From assembly GCF_020085105.1 (NCBI RefSeq), contig NC_058046.1, positions 1,067,128 through 1,131,127 of the forward strand: DNA of 64,000 bases. Reading direction: 5' to 3'. Under the pieces are notes generated by a model. It was not told the origin of the DNA and searched no databases. It saw nothing but the letters and a program-made list of their open reading frames with translations. A program made the position numbers and the translations under genes. Within the stretch, counting starts at the first letter, position 1. The number at the start of each line of letters is the position of its first letter. Origin of the DNA: Siniperca chuatsi (lineage: Eukaryota > Chordata > Actinopteri > Centrarchiformes > Sinipercidae). Shown here one piece after another: positions 1 through 14,000 of the stretch.

Positions 1-209
1 TCAGCCAAAGCCCAGGAACAGTGAAGCGTTGGTCGGTTCTTTGAAGTACTGATGATTTCTGATGAGCCTGGTGTAGAGATTATTAAGCTGAATTTATTGG
101 TTATTAGTTATGATCAAACTAAATGAGGAAAAAAAGAACACTGCAGGGATCTTATATATGTCTTTATTTCAATTCCACCCTTGAATGTTTTTGTATTTTG
201 TGTCTTTAG

Positions 210-3200
210 TCCAGGCCAGACGACAGTCATTAGGCCTCTACCAGACTCTCTCACCACCTGGGAGATCAAGGCCATCGGCATGTTCAAGAACGGTGAGTTT
301 CTTTACATCCTTTATCCTTCTTTAATGTTCAACATGCCTCCCTCTTCCTATTCTCCCTTATTTAATTCCTTAATTTAATCCATCTATTCTCCCATTTGTT
401 CATTTCCATCCATCCTTCCTTCCTGCATCCCCTCATTTCAGTACCTGTATGCCTCTGCAATCCTCATCAGTTTCTTACTTTTCAGCTGCAGGTGTCCGAA
501 CTGTTTGATATAAACTACAGGTGTCTAAATTATTTATACTAATTGGTTTCATCAGGTTTTGTCTCAGTACATGTGCAGAAATAGATCTTGTTACATATGT
601 AGGCGTGTTATAGTGGAGCCAGTTATGTTGTTGACATGTAAACATGGCAGACTAAAGAAAACTTAACTGCAGTGCAGAGCTCAATGGATTAGCAGTCCAT
701 CACCTTAACCACTCGGCCGCCTCGTCTTTGGTATCTGGTTTTTAAGGTGACCACCCAACTTATCATAGACATAGCTTATCATAACAGTATATCATCGGCG
801 TATAGACACATTTTATGCCGTATGGAGGCTCTCAGTACCGGATACCACTAAAATTACCGTTTTATAGAATTTGTGGTTCAATAAAAAGAGCGAGGAGATA
901 GCGAACATCTTTTCCTTGTTCCTTTTCAATGCTGAAAAGGTTGTATGACATGATCATTGAGGATGAAGAGAAGAGAGGCGGAGCCACACCTGCTTAATAA
1001 CGTACAGGGGAATTAACTCAAATCCCAAAAGTGGAAGTTAAAAGACAAAATAACGGAGACGGAGCACTTCCTTGATGCTGAAACACAGAAGGTCAATATT
1101 GAACTGGAGCTGTCCGACCTTTTTAAACTGAACAGTTTGAATTAAACCTCATGTGTTTGAACTATGTCTCTCCTCCAGGTATTTGTGTTGCGGAGCCGGT
1201 TCAGGTGTCGGTCCGTCTGCCAGTCAGTGTGGACGTCCCGCTGCCTTATCAGGTGGTCAGAGGAGAACAGCTGGAGCTCAAAGGCTCAGTGTACAACCAG
1301 CAGCCCGACAGCATCAAGGTATCAACCACGCACCACAGTCTACTACATATCCCATGATTCTCTGCCAGTGGCTCGCTGTCAAGGCCTGCTGGGAGCTGTA
1401 GTTATGGCGTGCTAACACATTAATGGCTGTTTTATCTTTGGTAGATGACATAGTCTTTGAATAATAAATGTGAAGACAGTGCTTATGTTTCTCCCTCCGT
1501 TTCCTCCATCTTGTTTCCTCTTCAGTACTGTGTGACGCTGACAGTCGGCCCGGCACTTTGCCTGCTGCAGTCCCAGCCGGCTGCTGGGGGTCTGCACTCC
1601 ACCGCCTGCACCTTTAACCGCCTGTCTGCAGGGGAGGTGGGGAAAGTGACCTTCACCCTGCTGGGCCTGGAGCCTGGAGAACACACCCTGACCTTTACTC
1701 TGAAGACACGCCAAGGGCGCATAGACATCCTGGAGAAGAAGCTACGAGTGGTGGTCTGTACATGGATGAATAAATGAATGAAGTATGGACTGTAGATATA
1801 AACACACACTGAGCCATTTATGGTCAGTGTGTGTTTATATCTACAGTCTGTAGATGCAGATGTCCTGCTGAAATATTCCCCCCCGATAAACATTGATTTG
1901 GTGATTTGCAGATAACAAAAGACATCTAGACTTTTCCACCACTGCACTACATTTGGTCAAAAAACTGAAAGTTTTTTAGACATCTAGGTTATATGAAAAT
2001 GCACCTTAATATATATATTTTTATATTTCATATATACATGAATAAGATATAACAGGGCACTGACTATAAACCTTAAAGCACTTGGTTGGAGTCTGGTGGG
2101 GGACCTTTGTTGCATCTTTCTCCCCTCATTTCCTTTCACCTCTCTACTTTCAAATCTCTAATACTGGCATGAAAATGCTTTAAAAAATACTTTAAAAAGG
2201 AAAACCATTACCTGCAAAACCCTTAATAATGTTGTTAACTTCATGCTGCCTGCAGAAGTTGGCTCTTTTTTAATTTTCAGTGGGATTGTTGATTAATTTA
2301 GTCCATAAATCTGTTACTAGACACTTTCCTTCTAAGGAGCAGTAACATTACCGGCAGATACATAACATTAGTGAAGTAACACCTGTTGCTTATTAGGGCA
2401 ACAGATCAAACAAGTAAATCAACTTATGAAGAGTTTTAGGCAGTGGTGGATGCGGTTTTTGCAGGGAGAGGTTGTGAGATAGGACCGATGTCGCCATGAC
2501 GACTTGGATCACTCAGAGGGCACAAACATCAAATTTGTCTAAAAAAATCTGAAACAGGTGTTGAACTGCTTTAAATATTTTGTAAATGTACACCAGGAAA
2601 TTTACCTTTTCTGTTGGTTGTGTTTCCAGCCTGAAGGACTGAAGAAGGAGGTGTTTTCTGGAGGGAAACTCGACCCACAGGGAATCTACGGTACATTTAC
2701 TCTGTCTGATCTGCATTACCAGGATCTGTGTGAGGCTGCTCTGCTCTGACAGTAGGTCAGAGTTTGTTGTTGTGTTTGTTGAAGTCACGTCAAGTGTTTT
2801 CATGCTGTTGTAGGTTCAGAGAAGAGAACAGTGGAGATAAAGAACAAACTGCCGGCCAACATCGTTCCCAACACAGCCGTAGAGAGAATGCTGACTATCA
2901 ATGGTAAGACGTGGGAAGGCATGTTGTGGTGCTAAGCTACAGAGCTACCACAGTTAAGCGACAGGAATAACCGGCAGTAACACGTGGATAGGATTTTATG
3001 CTTCCATTTTCTAGTTTAGTGATTAAAACCAGAATTGAGGAGGGGTCATGTGATGCGGACAGTGTAAAAGCTGAGCTCCCAGACAAATTATGATATTTGG
3101 ATATTTCAGAGCCAGGAACTTATTGCTGAAGCAACAGGGCTACATGGTGGCGTGTCTCTGTGATTTATGGCCAAAGACAACAGACGTATTTTATGTATAT

Positions 3201-6200
3201 ATCCAAAATCTGCTAGAGCCAGAACCTTGTGGAGCCAAAATGGCAGATACTGAGGATATTGACAGCTTCAGATCATGTGTAATGTTATTACAGGTAATGC
3301 ATGATGGTCTCTCCAAACATTTCAGAGTTACGTCTTAAAGTCAGTTATTTTTACATCAGTCCCGTTAAAAACAGAGGCATAGTTTCCCACTCTCCATTAA
3401 TACATTGTGCACGACCTCTCAAAACATCAACAAAAGAATAAAAACATATTCAGGAACCCCACTAACACATCTACACATACAATATAACACGCACACCCAA
3501 AGACGCCAACCCAGGTAAGCTCACAGGTAAGTCTACAGTAGTGGTTCTCAAACTTTTTCTGTCACGCCCCCTTCAGAAGCCGAAAACGTTCATGCCCCCA
3601 ACCCCAGCAACTGAATTTAATTTTTATCAATCATTAACAATACGGCGATTTAAATAAATAAAAGATTCAGGTTAGCGAGATCTTCAGCATCAGAGCACTT
3701 TTGTTTGTTTATGTCACCGCATAAATCATATTCATGCAACTTCTGCAAGATCTGCTCAACATCCACATCCATTCAGTTTGATCCCCCAATCCAGGTCTAT
3801 GACTTAAACCTGCTACCATAATAATCAGAATATCTAAACCCACGGGGATGTCTGTGCACCCGGTTAATACACTCTGCTGTGGAGCCTTACACAAGGACAT
3901 GATAACTAGTTGCTAGCTAAACGGGAGCAAACTGATGCACAGTTAAGTGAAGCTATCAACAACAATATAAATATTGCTATTACAATTTAAAGAGTGTCAA
4001 TTTGCGACAAAATGGCGAGGAGAACAAGACTTAAGACTCATTCGAGATCTAAAAATCCTGAATGTCGTAATGAAGAACAACTGGATCTACAGATGCCATG
4101 GTAGCCCTGCACAACCCTAGGCCAAGACTACAAGACAGAAGACCAGAACTGGAAGCCTCTATCTCCCCCTGTGGTTTGTCAGTGTAATTACATATTTGAT
4201 ATGTGTGTTTTATGTACCAGGTGAGGTTCTTGGTGACGTCTTGTCAGTGGTGCTCAGCCCCAAAGGCCTGCAACAGCTCGTCAACCTGCCGGCTGGGTCA
4301 GCAGAGGCAGAGCTTGGTGGACTCCTCCCCCTGGTCCAGATGTATCTGTACCTGGAGACGACGAGGCACTGGGAAGTCCTGGGAGAAAACATCCAGAAGA
4401 GCTCGAAAGATCTGAGACAGAAGATCAGAGAGGGTGAGGAGACACTGATAGTAACCTGAGGAGAGTAATGTACTGTTTACATTACTGTTTATTGACTGTG
4501 TGTGTGTGTGTGCAGGTCTGGTCGGTATCAGTTCATTCAGACGTGGAGACTCCAGCTACAGCATGTGGATGAAGAGAGAATCCAGCACCTGGTCAGAACA
4601 CACACACAGCAATCTTATATCAGACTCCACGATCCTTCTGTCTGTTAACAGTCACTGTGTCAGATTATTATAGAGTCCGAACTTATGGTTTTATTCGTAT
4701 CTCCTAAATAGGACTTTTAGTGTTGCTATTGGTGATTGCAGATCTTCCACAGAATCTTTGTTTTGTGGAGTACCTCAGGGGTCAGTCCTTGGGCCCCTGC
4801 TTTTCTCCATTTACATGTTGCCACATAATCCGCAGACACAATATTAGTTTCCATTTTTACGCAGATGACACACAGCTCTATTTCTCTATCGACCCCACCA
4901 GTAACAACCAATTAATCACTCTCAGGGCAAGCCTAAATGAAGTTCAGATCTCAGTTTTTCCTTTTTAATCAGAATCTCTAAGAACCTATCTATCTCCCAA
5001 GAACCTGGAAATTGTCATTCATGCATTCATCACATCCCGTCTAGACTACTGTAACTCACTCTACTCAGTCTTAAAGCTCCAGTGTGGAACATTTAGGAGG
5101 AGCTATTGGCAGAAATGGAATATAATATTTATAAGTGTATTTTCATTAGTGTATAATCACCTGAAAATAAGAATCGTTGTGTTTTCGTTACCTTAGAAAA
5201 AGCCCTTTGTATCTACAGAGGGAGCGGGTCCCCTTCCACGGAGGCCGCCATGTTGCACCGCCATGTTTCTACAGTAGCCCCGAACGGACAAACCAATCAC
5301 TGGCTCTAGACTGGGCCATCCACGTTTTTCGCGAGTTTTACAGCCACCGTAGTTTCTCCTACACGCCTGGAAGGGGAGGGCGAGGCAAGCAGTATTCAAA
5401 TGGATGCAAACTGCAATTTCACCGCTAGATGCCACTAAATTGTCCACACTGGAGTTTTAAGCAAACACAACCTTTCCAGACTTCAGTTAATTCAAAATGC
5501 TGCTGCCGGACTCCTCACTAATTCTAAAAAAAGAGTAAATATAACCTCAATTTTAACTTCAGTAAATTGGCTTCTAGTGCATTTTAGAATAGATTTTAAG
5601 ATTTTAATTAGAATTTTTAAGGCCCAGATGGGACTGGCCCCTGCGTATATCAATGCATGTTTAATCCCATATGAAAACACACTTTGTCTAAATGTAGTCT
5701 GCGATCCTCCGGCGGGTCCCTTTTAGAGATTCCAAGATCTAGATTGAAAACCAGGAGCGACCGAGCCTTTGCTGTCAGGGCCCCTTCGCTCTGGATTGAT
5801 TTGCCGGGGGAAATCTTTTAAATCTCTTTTAAACACACACTTTTTAAAATGCGCTTTTACTTAAGTAATTCCTGGCTGTGCATGTCTGAAAACCAATTCT
5901 CTTGATATCTTACTCTATATTATTGTTTATTCTTACTTTTATGTTGTGGAACACTTTGTGTTTTGAAAGGTGCTATATAAATAAAATGTATTATTATCAT
6001 TCCTCTTTCACTTCAACGTGTTTGCAGTTGAAGAGCGCTCTGTGCTCCTATTGGTCAACGTCACCGAACACGTGTTGGAATCTGTCGTACTCTGCGAGAG
6101 AAGGCACGAATATTCGGACACGTTCGTCTTTTTGTCGGGACGTCATGAGACGTTTAAAAACGTCAACTGTCACGCCCGACAACTGTCGGGTTGGGTTGAT

Positions 6201-8170
6201 ATCATGTAGTCTGAAACCGGCATTAACCTAAACATTATTCTAACATTAACCCTGAAACCGAGTCTGAACGATCAAACAGCCTTTTGGAGACGTGACGACT
6301 GGACTGGACGTATTATATTAACCATGATGTTGTACTTTTCGGGGAGAATGTCCACAGAAGTGTCTGGGAAGATTCATCCGGGTCCTGGTACATCCAGAAA
6401 TGCTAAGTTTCTGTAGAGTCTTAAATACATTTCATCCAAAAGGGCACTTCAGTTCTGACTGAGTCCCAGTTTTTTTATTTCAGGCTTTTTGCCTTTGTTG
6501 GATAGGAACTGCTGAAGAGAGAGAGAGAGGGGATGACATGCAGCAAAGGGCCCGGGCCGGCATCGAACCTTATTCAGCCTTAGTACAAGGTGCACGCGCT
6601 CTACCAGGTGAGCTACCGGGACGCCCTAACTTCTGTAGGTTCGTTTACACCTCGAGAGTTACATGAGTCCAGGGGTCAGATGTATAAAACTATGTGTAGC
6701 TTCACGACTAAAACGACAGAAATATGCAGACGCATTCTTTTCCTCAGATTTCTAAAGCCATGCTCTGTTTTATAAATCTCAGTCATTGTGCAACTGGACG
6801 CACGAGCGCGAGCGCCTCGTTTCCCCTCCACGGTGAGACAGAAATGGACGTAGAAACGCTCTTGAACGTCCATTTGCATGTCGATGCTTCTGCCTGCTCC
6901 ACCTCTCATCAGGCCCGAGAAGAATTCAAAGGGGGAGAGATATGACAAGCAATGAGTACATAGAAATGTGGACTTTGGTGGGTTTTGGTTTTTGTGTAAA
7001 GAGTGTAAGATAGGTGGACATGACGAAGTGGCCAGAGTCTAAAGGACCTGATGACACTGTTGAAGTTTCAGATGGTGAAAGATAACAGGCGGGTGTACTC
7101 GATAGAGATGAACAGTATTCAAAGAGTTATATGTGCCCTTTTGTTGTTTATGTTCATTGATATTTCACGTACTTCACTGAATACGAAGACACTGAGGTTC
7201 AGCTTGTTTGTTTTTGGCAAACTGTCGTATGTTTTGTCTCGTTTTGTCGTCAGGATTGTGGGTCTTTGTTCTGCCGATGCAGGAAGTGTCGATGAAGTAG
7301 ACTGTATCTGTTGAGGAATCTAAAATAATAAAAGCAGATCAAAGAAGAAGAGCAGTTTCGCCGACTGTGTCGCGGTTCTTCAACAGAACATCTGTCTTTA
7401 CACACAGATGTGACTCATTAAAGCACCCGCATCAGTAATTCTTCACGTACATGTACGTTCATGTACCTCTAAACCATCATCAACTGCGATATCACAATCA
7501 TCATTATTAATCGTCCGATCAGTGATTAAATCATAGGGCTCATATATCATATCATAAGATCATTAAGAGGGAAACCAGGGCTCCCATGTAAATAAAAATA
7601 ACTTTAAAATGCAGCATGTATTGTAGACTGATAAAAATAACAATTCGATCAGTGAAACTGCCAAACAACCTCAGCAATGTTTCTCTATAACGTTACGTCT
7701 CTCATCTTATGTTTAGTCATCTCACCTGCAGATAGAAAACTGTGTGTTCGCTGATCTGAAGTCAGTGTGACGCGACACATTGTTCTTCTATAAATACCAG
7801 TTTCTGTGGGAGATGCAGGTTTTCGTTCATACGTCTGGCCGCTGCTGTGAATGGGAGCTGAACTGGAGAGGGATGTTAGGAAATCCTGTTGAAGATACAT
7901 TTATAATATAGTTCAAACTTGCCCCAGTTCCACTGGCTGCTGCTCTTGTGCAGGGTTTACTTCTAATACTTTGGCGCCATCTGGTGGTCATATTAAGCAC
8001 AACACTGTGGCAGACAGCAACACTGATACCTGTCTCTCTCTGTCTGTCTCTGTCTGTCTCTCTCTCTCTCTGTCTCCGTCTTCCCCTGTGTCTCTCTCTC
8101 TCTGTCTGTCTCTGTCTGTCTGTCTCTCTCTCTGTCTCCGTCTTCCCCTGTGTCTCTCTCTCTCTGTCTG

Positions 8171-8201
<31 letters not shown>

Positions 8202-10034
8202 GTCTGTGTCTGTCTCCCCCTCTGTCTCCCCCTGTCTCTCTCTGTCTGTCTCTGTCTGTCTCCCCCTCTGTCTCCCCCTGTCTCTCTCTGTCTGTCTCTG
8301 TCTGTCTCCCCCTGTCTCCCCTGTCTCCCCCTGTCTCTCTCTCTGTCTCTCTCTCTCTCTGTCTCCGTCTTCCCCTGTGTCTCTCTCTCTCTGTCTGTCT
8401 CTGTCTCCCCCTGTCTCTCTCTCTGTTTGTGTCTGTCTCCCCTCCATCTCCCCTGTCTCTCTCTCTGTCTCCCCTGTCTCCCCCTGTCTCTCTCTCTGTC
8501 TCTGTCTCTCTCTGTCTCCGTCTCCCCCTGTCTCTCTCTCTGTCTGTCTCCCCCTGTGTCTCTCTCTGTCTGTCTCTGTCCCCCCTGTCTCCCCCTGTGT
8601 CTCTCTCTGTCTGTCTCTGTCTCCCCCTGTGTCCCCCTGTGTCTCTCTCTGTCTCTCTCTCTGTCTCTCTCTCTCTCTGTCTCCGTCTTCCCCTGTGTCT
8701 CTCTCTCTCTGTCTGTCTCTGTCTCCCCCTGTCTCTCTCTCTGTTTGTGTCTGTCTCCCCCTCCATCTCCCCTGTCTCTCTCTCTGTCTCCCCCTGTCTC
8801 TCTCTCTGTCTCTGTCTCTCTCTGTCTCCGTCTCCCCCTGTCTCTCTCTCTGTGTCTGTCTCAGGCTGACAGCTCTGGTGGTGAAGACCCTGTCTGCGAT
8901 GGACCCGGTGGTCTCTGTGGACCATCAGGCTCTGTCAGACTCGGTGGCCTGGTTGATCCGCAACGCTCAGCAGCAGGACGGATCCTTCGCAGACAAATCC
9001 TCCTTCAGACCCAACAAAGTCATGGTCAGCAACACGCCTCCTCCTCCTCCTCTTCTTCTACGCCTTTATTTCGTGTTCTCCTCTCAGGGTTTCACTGCAG
9101 TTTGGGTAAAGTTTGATGTCTTGTGATTGGCTGCAGGCTGCGGGGACGGATCCAGTCGACCAATCAGTGTATCTCACGTCCTTCGTCCTGATCGCGTTAC
9201 ACAGAGCGACGAGCATCAAAGACCCAATCCTGCAGCTCCGAGTGAGTACACACCTCCTCCTCTTCCTCCTGTCGTCTCTTCACCCTCCTCTTCCTCGTTC
9301 TATCTTCACCCTCCTCTTCCTCCTTCTATCTTCACCCTCCTCTTCCTCCTGTCGTCTCTTCACCCTCCTCTTCCTCCTGTCATCTCTTCTCCCTCCTCTT
9401 CCTCTTTCTATCTTCACCCTCCTCTTCCTCTTTCTATCTTCACCCTCCTCTTCCTCCTGTCATCTCTTCACCCTCCTCTTCTTCTCGTCCTCTTCCCTCT
9501 CAGTTTCACGATGACAGCATGACGTCAGCAGCGAACTACATTTCCCAGCATGCCCTGGGTGTGAAGAGCGTGTATGTGCGTGCGGTGGCGACCTACGCTC
9601 TGACCCTCCACGACCCCAACAGCATGACGGCCTCTCAGCTGCTCGACACCCTGGAGACCGTGGCTCGGCAGAAAGGTGCGTTTGTTTTATCCGGAGAACA
9701 TCTTCATCACTGTCGGTCATCGTGGTTCGATGTTTGCAGCAAATAAAGCAGCATTTCAAAGAAGAGCTCATGTTCGTGTGAGACAAGATGGATGAAATGG
9801 ATTATATATTATAAATGATTATAAATATCTAATACTGGGTCAGACAACTGAGCTCGTTCTATTTATTTTCTACTTTCCTCTTTTTGGTTTTAGTGATTTA
9901 CGTTCCAATATGTTTATTTATTTACGCACATTTCTGATATTGACATTAAACACATTTGTTCATGTAACTGTTTATATTCATTTATAAAACGTTTCCTTCT
10001 CTCTGCCTTCAAAAGTAGAAAATAAAGCAATGCG

Positions 10035-10073
<39 letters not shown>

Positions 10074-11033
10074 TGCAGGTCACCCCGCTGTGCTCAGGTA
10101 CTGGCAGGAGTCCAGCGTGACAGCTGATTGGCTGAAGCCCGACCAATCCAGCGGCCTGACGGTGGAGACGACGGCGTACGTCCTGCTGACTGTGCTGCTC
10201 AAGGTGCTGCCACTTCCTGTCGATTCTTTAATCCGTCTGTCTGCTGCTTCGTTCGGTCTTTACTGAGCATGAAAACCTGGTTCCCGCTGCCCTCCGGGGG
10301 TTTAACGCCCCACCTGGCTGCAGTGATGTAGAAGTGTACTCCAGGGTGTGTCAGTACGCCGTGACATCACCGTTGGGTTTAAAGGTTTCAGGCAACAGGT
10401 CTTACAGAGTCCAGCACAAGACACCTTTGAAGCTTAATAATTAACAAGCAGAAATTCCAGGAAGTTACTGCTCCCGGCCAAGAACCGGTGCAGCGCCGAC
10501 CCCCCTCAAACGATGAGCTGTCGTATTTATATTTCACTTCTTGTGCAGATTAAACTGTGGTGGAAAGTACTTACTCAGGTATTGTACTTAAGTACAATTT
10601 TGAGGTGCATCACTTTAGTATTTCCATTTTCTGCCACTTCAACTCCACCGCACTTTAGAGGAAAATATTGCACTTTTTACAGCACTACATTTATTTGACA
10701 GCTTTAGTTAGTAGTTACTTTTCATTGCAAGACTTTAGACAAAAAAGCTCATAAAATACAACATAGTTTTAAAGATTAAACCAGTTGTTACCCACATTTT
10801 TGGTTTGTGGCCCTGTACAAAAAAACCCCAGGCTCCTCGTCCTGTTCTGGTCAGCACTGAAGGTGCAGTGGCTGCGTTCGGCCTGTGGGGGCAGTATCAG
10901 TCCCTGATGTTTGTAAATAAGACGTGTTGTTTCGTGTTAAAGGGGAGAATCTCATACGCCAACCCCATCCTGTCCTGGCTGACCCAGGATCAGCACTACG
11001 GAGAGGGTTTCTACTCTATACAGGTACACACAG

Positions 11034-11072
<39 letters not shown>

Positions 11073-14000
11073 TACAGATGTTCATTTCCTCTGGTCTGTT
11101 GGGTGACCTTTGACCTCCAACCTGTCTCTGTCTCTCTGTCTCTGTCTCTCTCTGTCTGTCTGTCTCTCTGTCTCTCTCTCTGTCTCTCTCTGTCTGTCTG
11201 TCTCTCAGGACACGGTCTTGACTCTGGAGGCGGTGACAGAGTACAGCAGGGTCCTCCCTCGAGCCGTCCTCAGTCAGGACATCAACATCCGCTACAGGAA
11301 GAAGGGACCGCTGGGACGAGTCCAGCTCAGCCAGAGCCGACCTGTGGCCACGCCCATCCAGGTGAGAGGGAGCCAGGTGCAGGACAGTGAGACAGAGTCA
11401 GGAGACGGAGACATGTCCCTTCTAAACTACCTGTTTGTCTTCTCTCCAAAGGTGACGACGGATGATGACATCACTGTGTCCACAGGTTATGGGACGGGCG
11501 TGTCCAACGTGAAGGTGGGTGTGGTTTAATGAAGTGTCCCAGTGTTGGAATTGTCCCAGTTCACTTTGAACATTTCCCAGAATGCCCTTTAACGTCCCCT
11601 CGCTGTGTTTCCAGATGAAGACAGTTTACTATGAGACGACCGCGTCCACAGAGAAGTGTAACTTTGACGTCACTATAGAGGTGGCGGGCCCCGACACCTC
11701 CGACAGTAAGTATTCAATTCAACTTTATCGTCATTGTCCTGCCGTGCCAGAATAGGGAACCAAAACATAACTGTTGTATCGATTGTGATCGTTAAAGTTT
11801 ACACTGTAAAAAATACTTTGGAGACGTCAAATCTCTGAAACGCTGTGAGGACGCTGTCAGTCGAGCTGCTGTAGGAGCTGATCTAAGGGCTTCCTCTGCA
11901 GCCTCCTCAAGAGTCCGAGACGTTGCTGCATGTTGTCTGTGTCTACCTGTCTGTCTACCTGTCTGTCTACCTGTCTTTGAACAGAGTCCATTTCTTCTCC
12001 TCCTCCTCAGATCCCAGTATGCATGCTCCTCACCTGGTCGCCTGTGCAAAGTAAGAAAACTGAAACCAGACTCATCATTAATCAAACTTCACGCTTTTAC
12101 CTCAAATATTATTTAACTTAACACACTGACGCGGACGACATTATGTCACTGTAAATATTAAACCATTCATCATTTCACCTTGAGGCCCTTTCACACCTGC
12201 ACTTTATCATGAAATGTCAATGTGATGGCAGTTTGTCTCATGTGTGAATAAACAAACAAGTCACTTTCACATAAAACTCCTGAACACGACTCCAGTCTGA
12301 GCCGAATGCGTCACATTAACATAAAGCCTGCAGCAGGTTACAGACAGATTAATGCGTCTTCTTCGCCCTGAGAGTTCATTAATACATTTATCGCCCATCA
12401 TTTCCTGCGCATAAAGGAAAATAAAAACATTATTCTGTGGTTAGTAAACCACAAAATCATTCTTTCTAAATTCTTCTTATGTCAGATCAGTTTATAAAAA
12501 ATATTTTTCATTCAAAAGGGAAAAAATTGACATTAATCATCTGACCATCAGTGTGATGAAGATTAGATTTAATTTCCATTAAACTTCCCAAATATTCTGT
12601 AGCTGATTTCCAGCAGGAGGTTGTAGATACTGTGTACATGAACTCTGTCTGTGTGTGTGTGTGTGTGTGTGTTACAGGTATAAACCTCCTCCTAACGAGG
12701 TGATCACAGAGTCCAGTCTGACGGTGATGAAGATCCAGCTGCCGACAGGTGTGGAGGCGTACCTGGAGGACCTGAGACAGGTGAACGTTTCTTAGTTCAG
12801 CCTGAGAATCAGAGCACTGATCTAATGCTGCGTCAGTATGAGGACAGACACTAACAGCGGAGATCTGAAGCTGTAATGTGTAAAAAGAGTTTCCTGTCTG
12901 AGGCGTGGAAGCGAAACCAGAACCAGACCGAAGGGCTGAGAGCATCAGCTGTGTGCGGAGCGATGAGGAGGCTGGAGCCTTCCTCACATGAAGCCAACAG
13001 AAGCGTCATGTTTCCATCATGTTTCCATCATGTTTCCATCGTCTGAGCTTTTAATGACGTCGTCTCGCTGCGTCCTCTTCTTCTGCGCTGCTTTAACGGC
13101 GGCTGGAGGATCAGCTCCACCAGCTGTGCACCTGTCGTGTTTTCTTTGGATGGTTTTCTGGAAAATTCTGTTAAAGTTTTCGCTGCATTTCGACGGAAAC
13201 TTGACTAATGTTATTATGCTACTGTTCAACGGTTTAGTATATTTAAGTACAAAGTCTTTCCTCAGGTATAACCGAACTGTTCTTTTGCAGTTCAGAGACA
13301 CGGAGGAGCCGCTCATCTCCCACTATGAACTCCAAGGGAACACTGTGGTCATTCAGATGGACGCTGTGAGTAACACAAACACCAGAAAGAACTAAAACAC
13401 CAGACTGCCGAACCACTGGACCAGAATACCAGCAACCAAACGGACAGTCCCCTGATCTTTAACCTGTTCTGGCTTCGGTGAGCTGCTCGTTAGAGTTGCC
13501 AGCACACTCTCCTTGTTGGTGTGTTCAAGGACACTCCGACATCTGAGAGTTGACTGTCATCTTCCAAAAAAACAAATCATAGAAAAAATCAGAAAAACTA
13601 AACCCAGAAGACATAAAATAAGTAAATACGTGGACGTCATGCAAAGAGTAATGTGAATTTGTTCGATCTAAAAACTGATCGTATGTTTTGGAAAATCAAA
13701 CAATACAAAGGTGATATAATTAAAAGCATTAATATAGTGTTTATGTGATTTGTGACATGTAAATCCAGTAGAATTATCCTTTATTAATGCAGTTTTTGGT
13801 TTGATTTGTCCCTTTTTGTGTTATGATAACTTCCTGTCTGGTTGCTAGGTTCCTTCAGACGTCTTCCTGTGCGTTGGTTTTCGGATCAGGACCAGGTTCA
13901 CGGTGAGCGGGGCCGCCGAGTCCCTGCTTAGCGTCTATGAGCCTCAGGACAAAGGTGAGAGTCGGGACCTGCTGTGAATGCTGGGATTTGTAGTCTTTAT

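Noticed and set aside
669-725. tRNA-Ser gene
   Set aside because: Only the 5' half is present; there is no T arm or 3' acceptor strand.
4221-4433. Loss of the thioester CGEQ motif as a defect
   Set aside because: C5 normally lacks the thioester; SAEAEL is its typical sequence.
4720-4968. Independent gene with YADDTQLYF
   Set aside because: It is the reverse-transcriptase motif of an L2 fragment with broken frames.
7948-9126. Long plus-strand ORFs (up to about 390 codons) rich in Ser, Leu, Cys and Val, and a minus-strand Arg/Glu/Thr-rich ORF
   Set aside because: They are translations of the (TCTG)n tract in every frame; the only real coding here is the C5 exon at 8865-9024.
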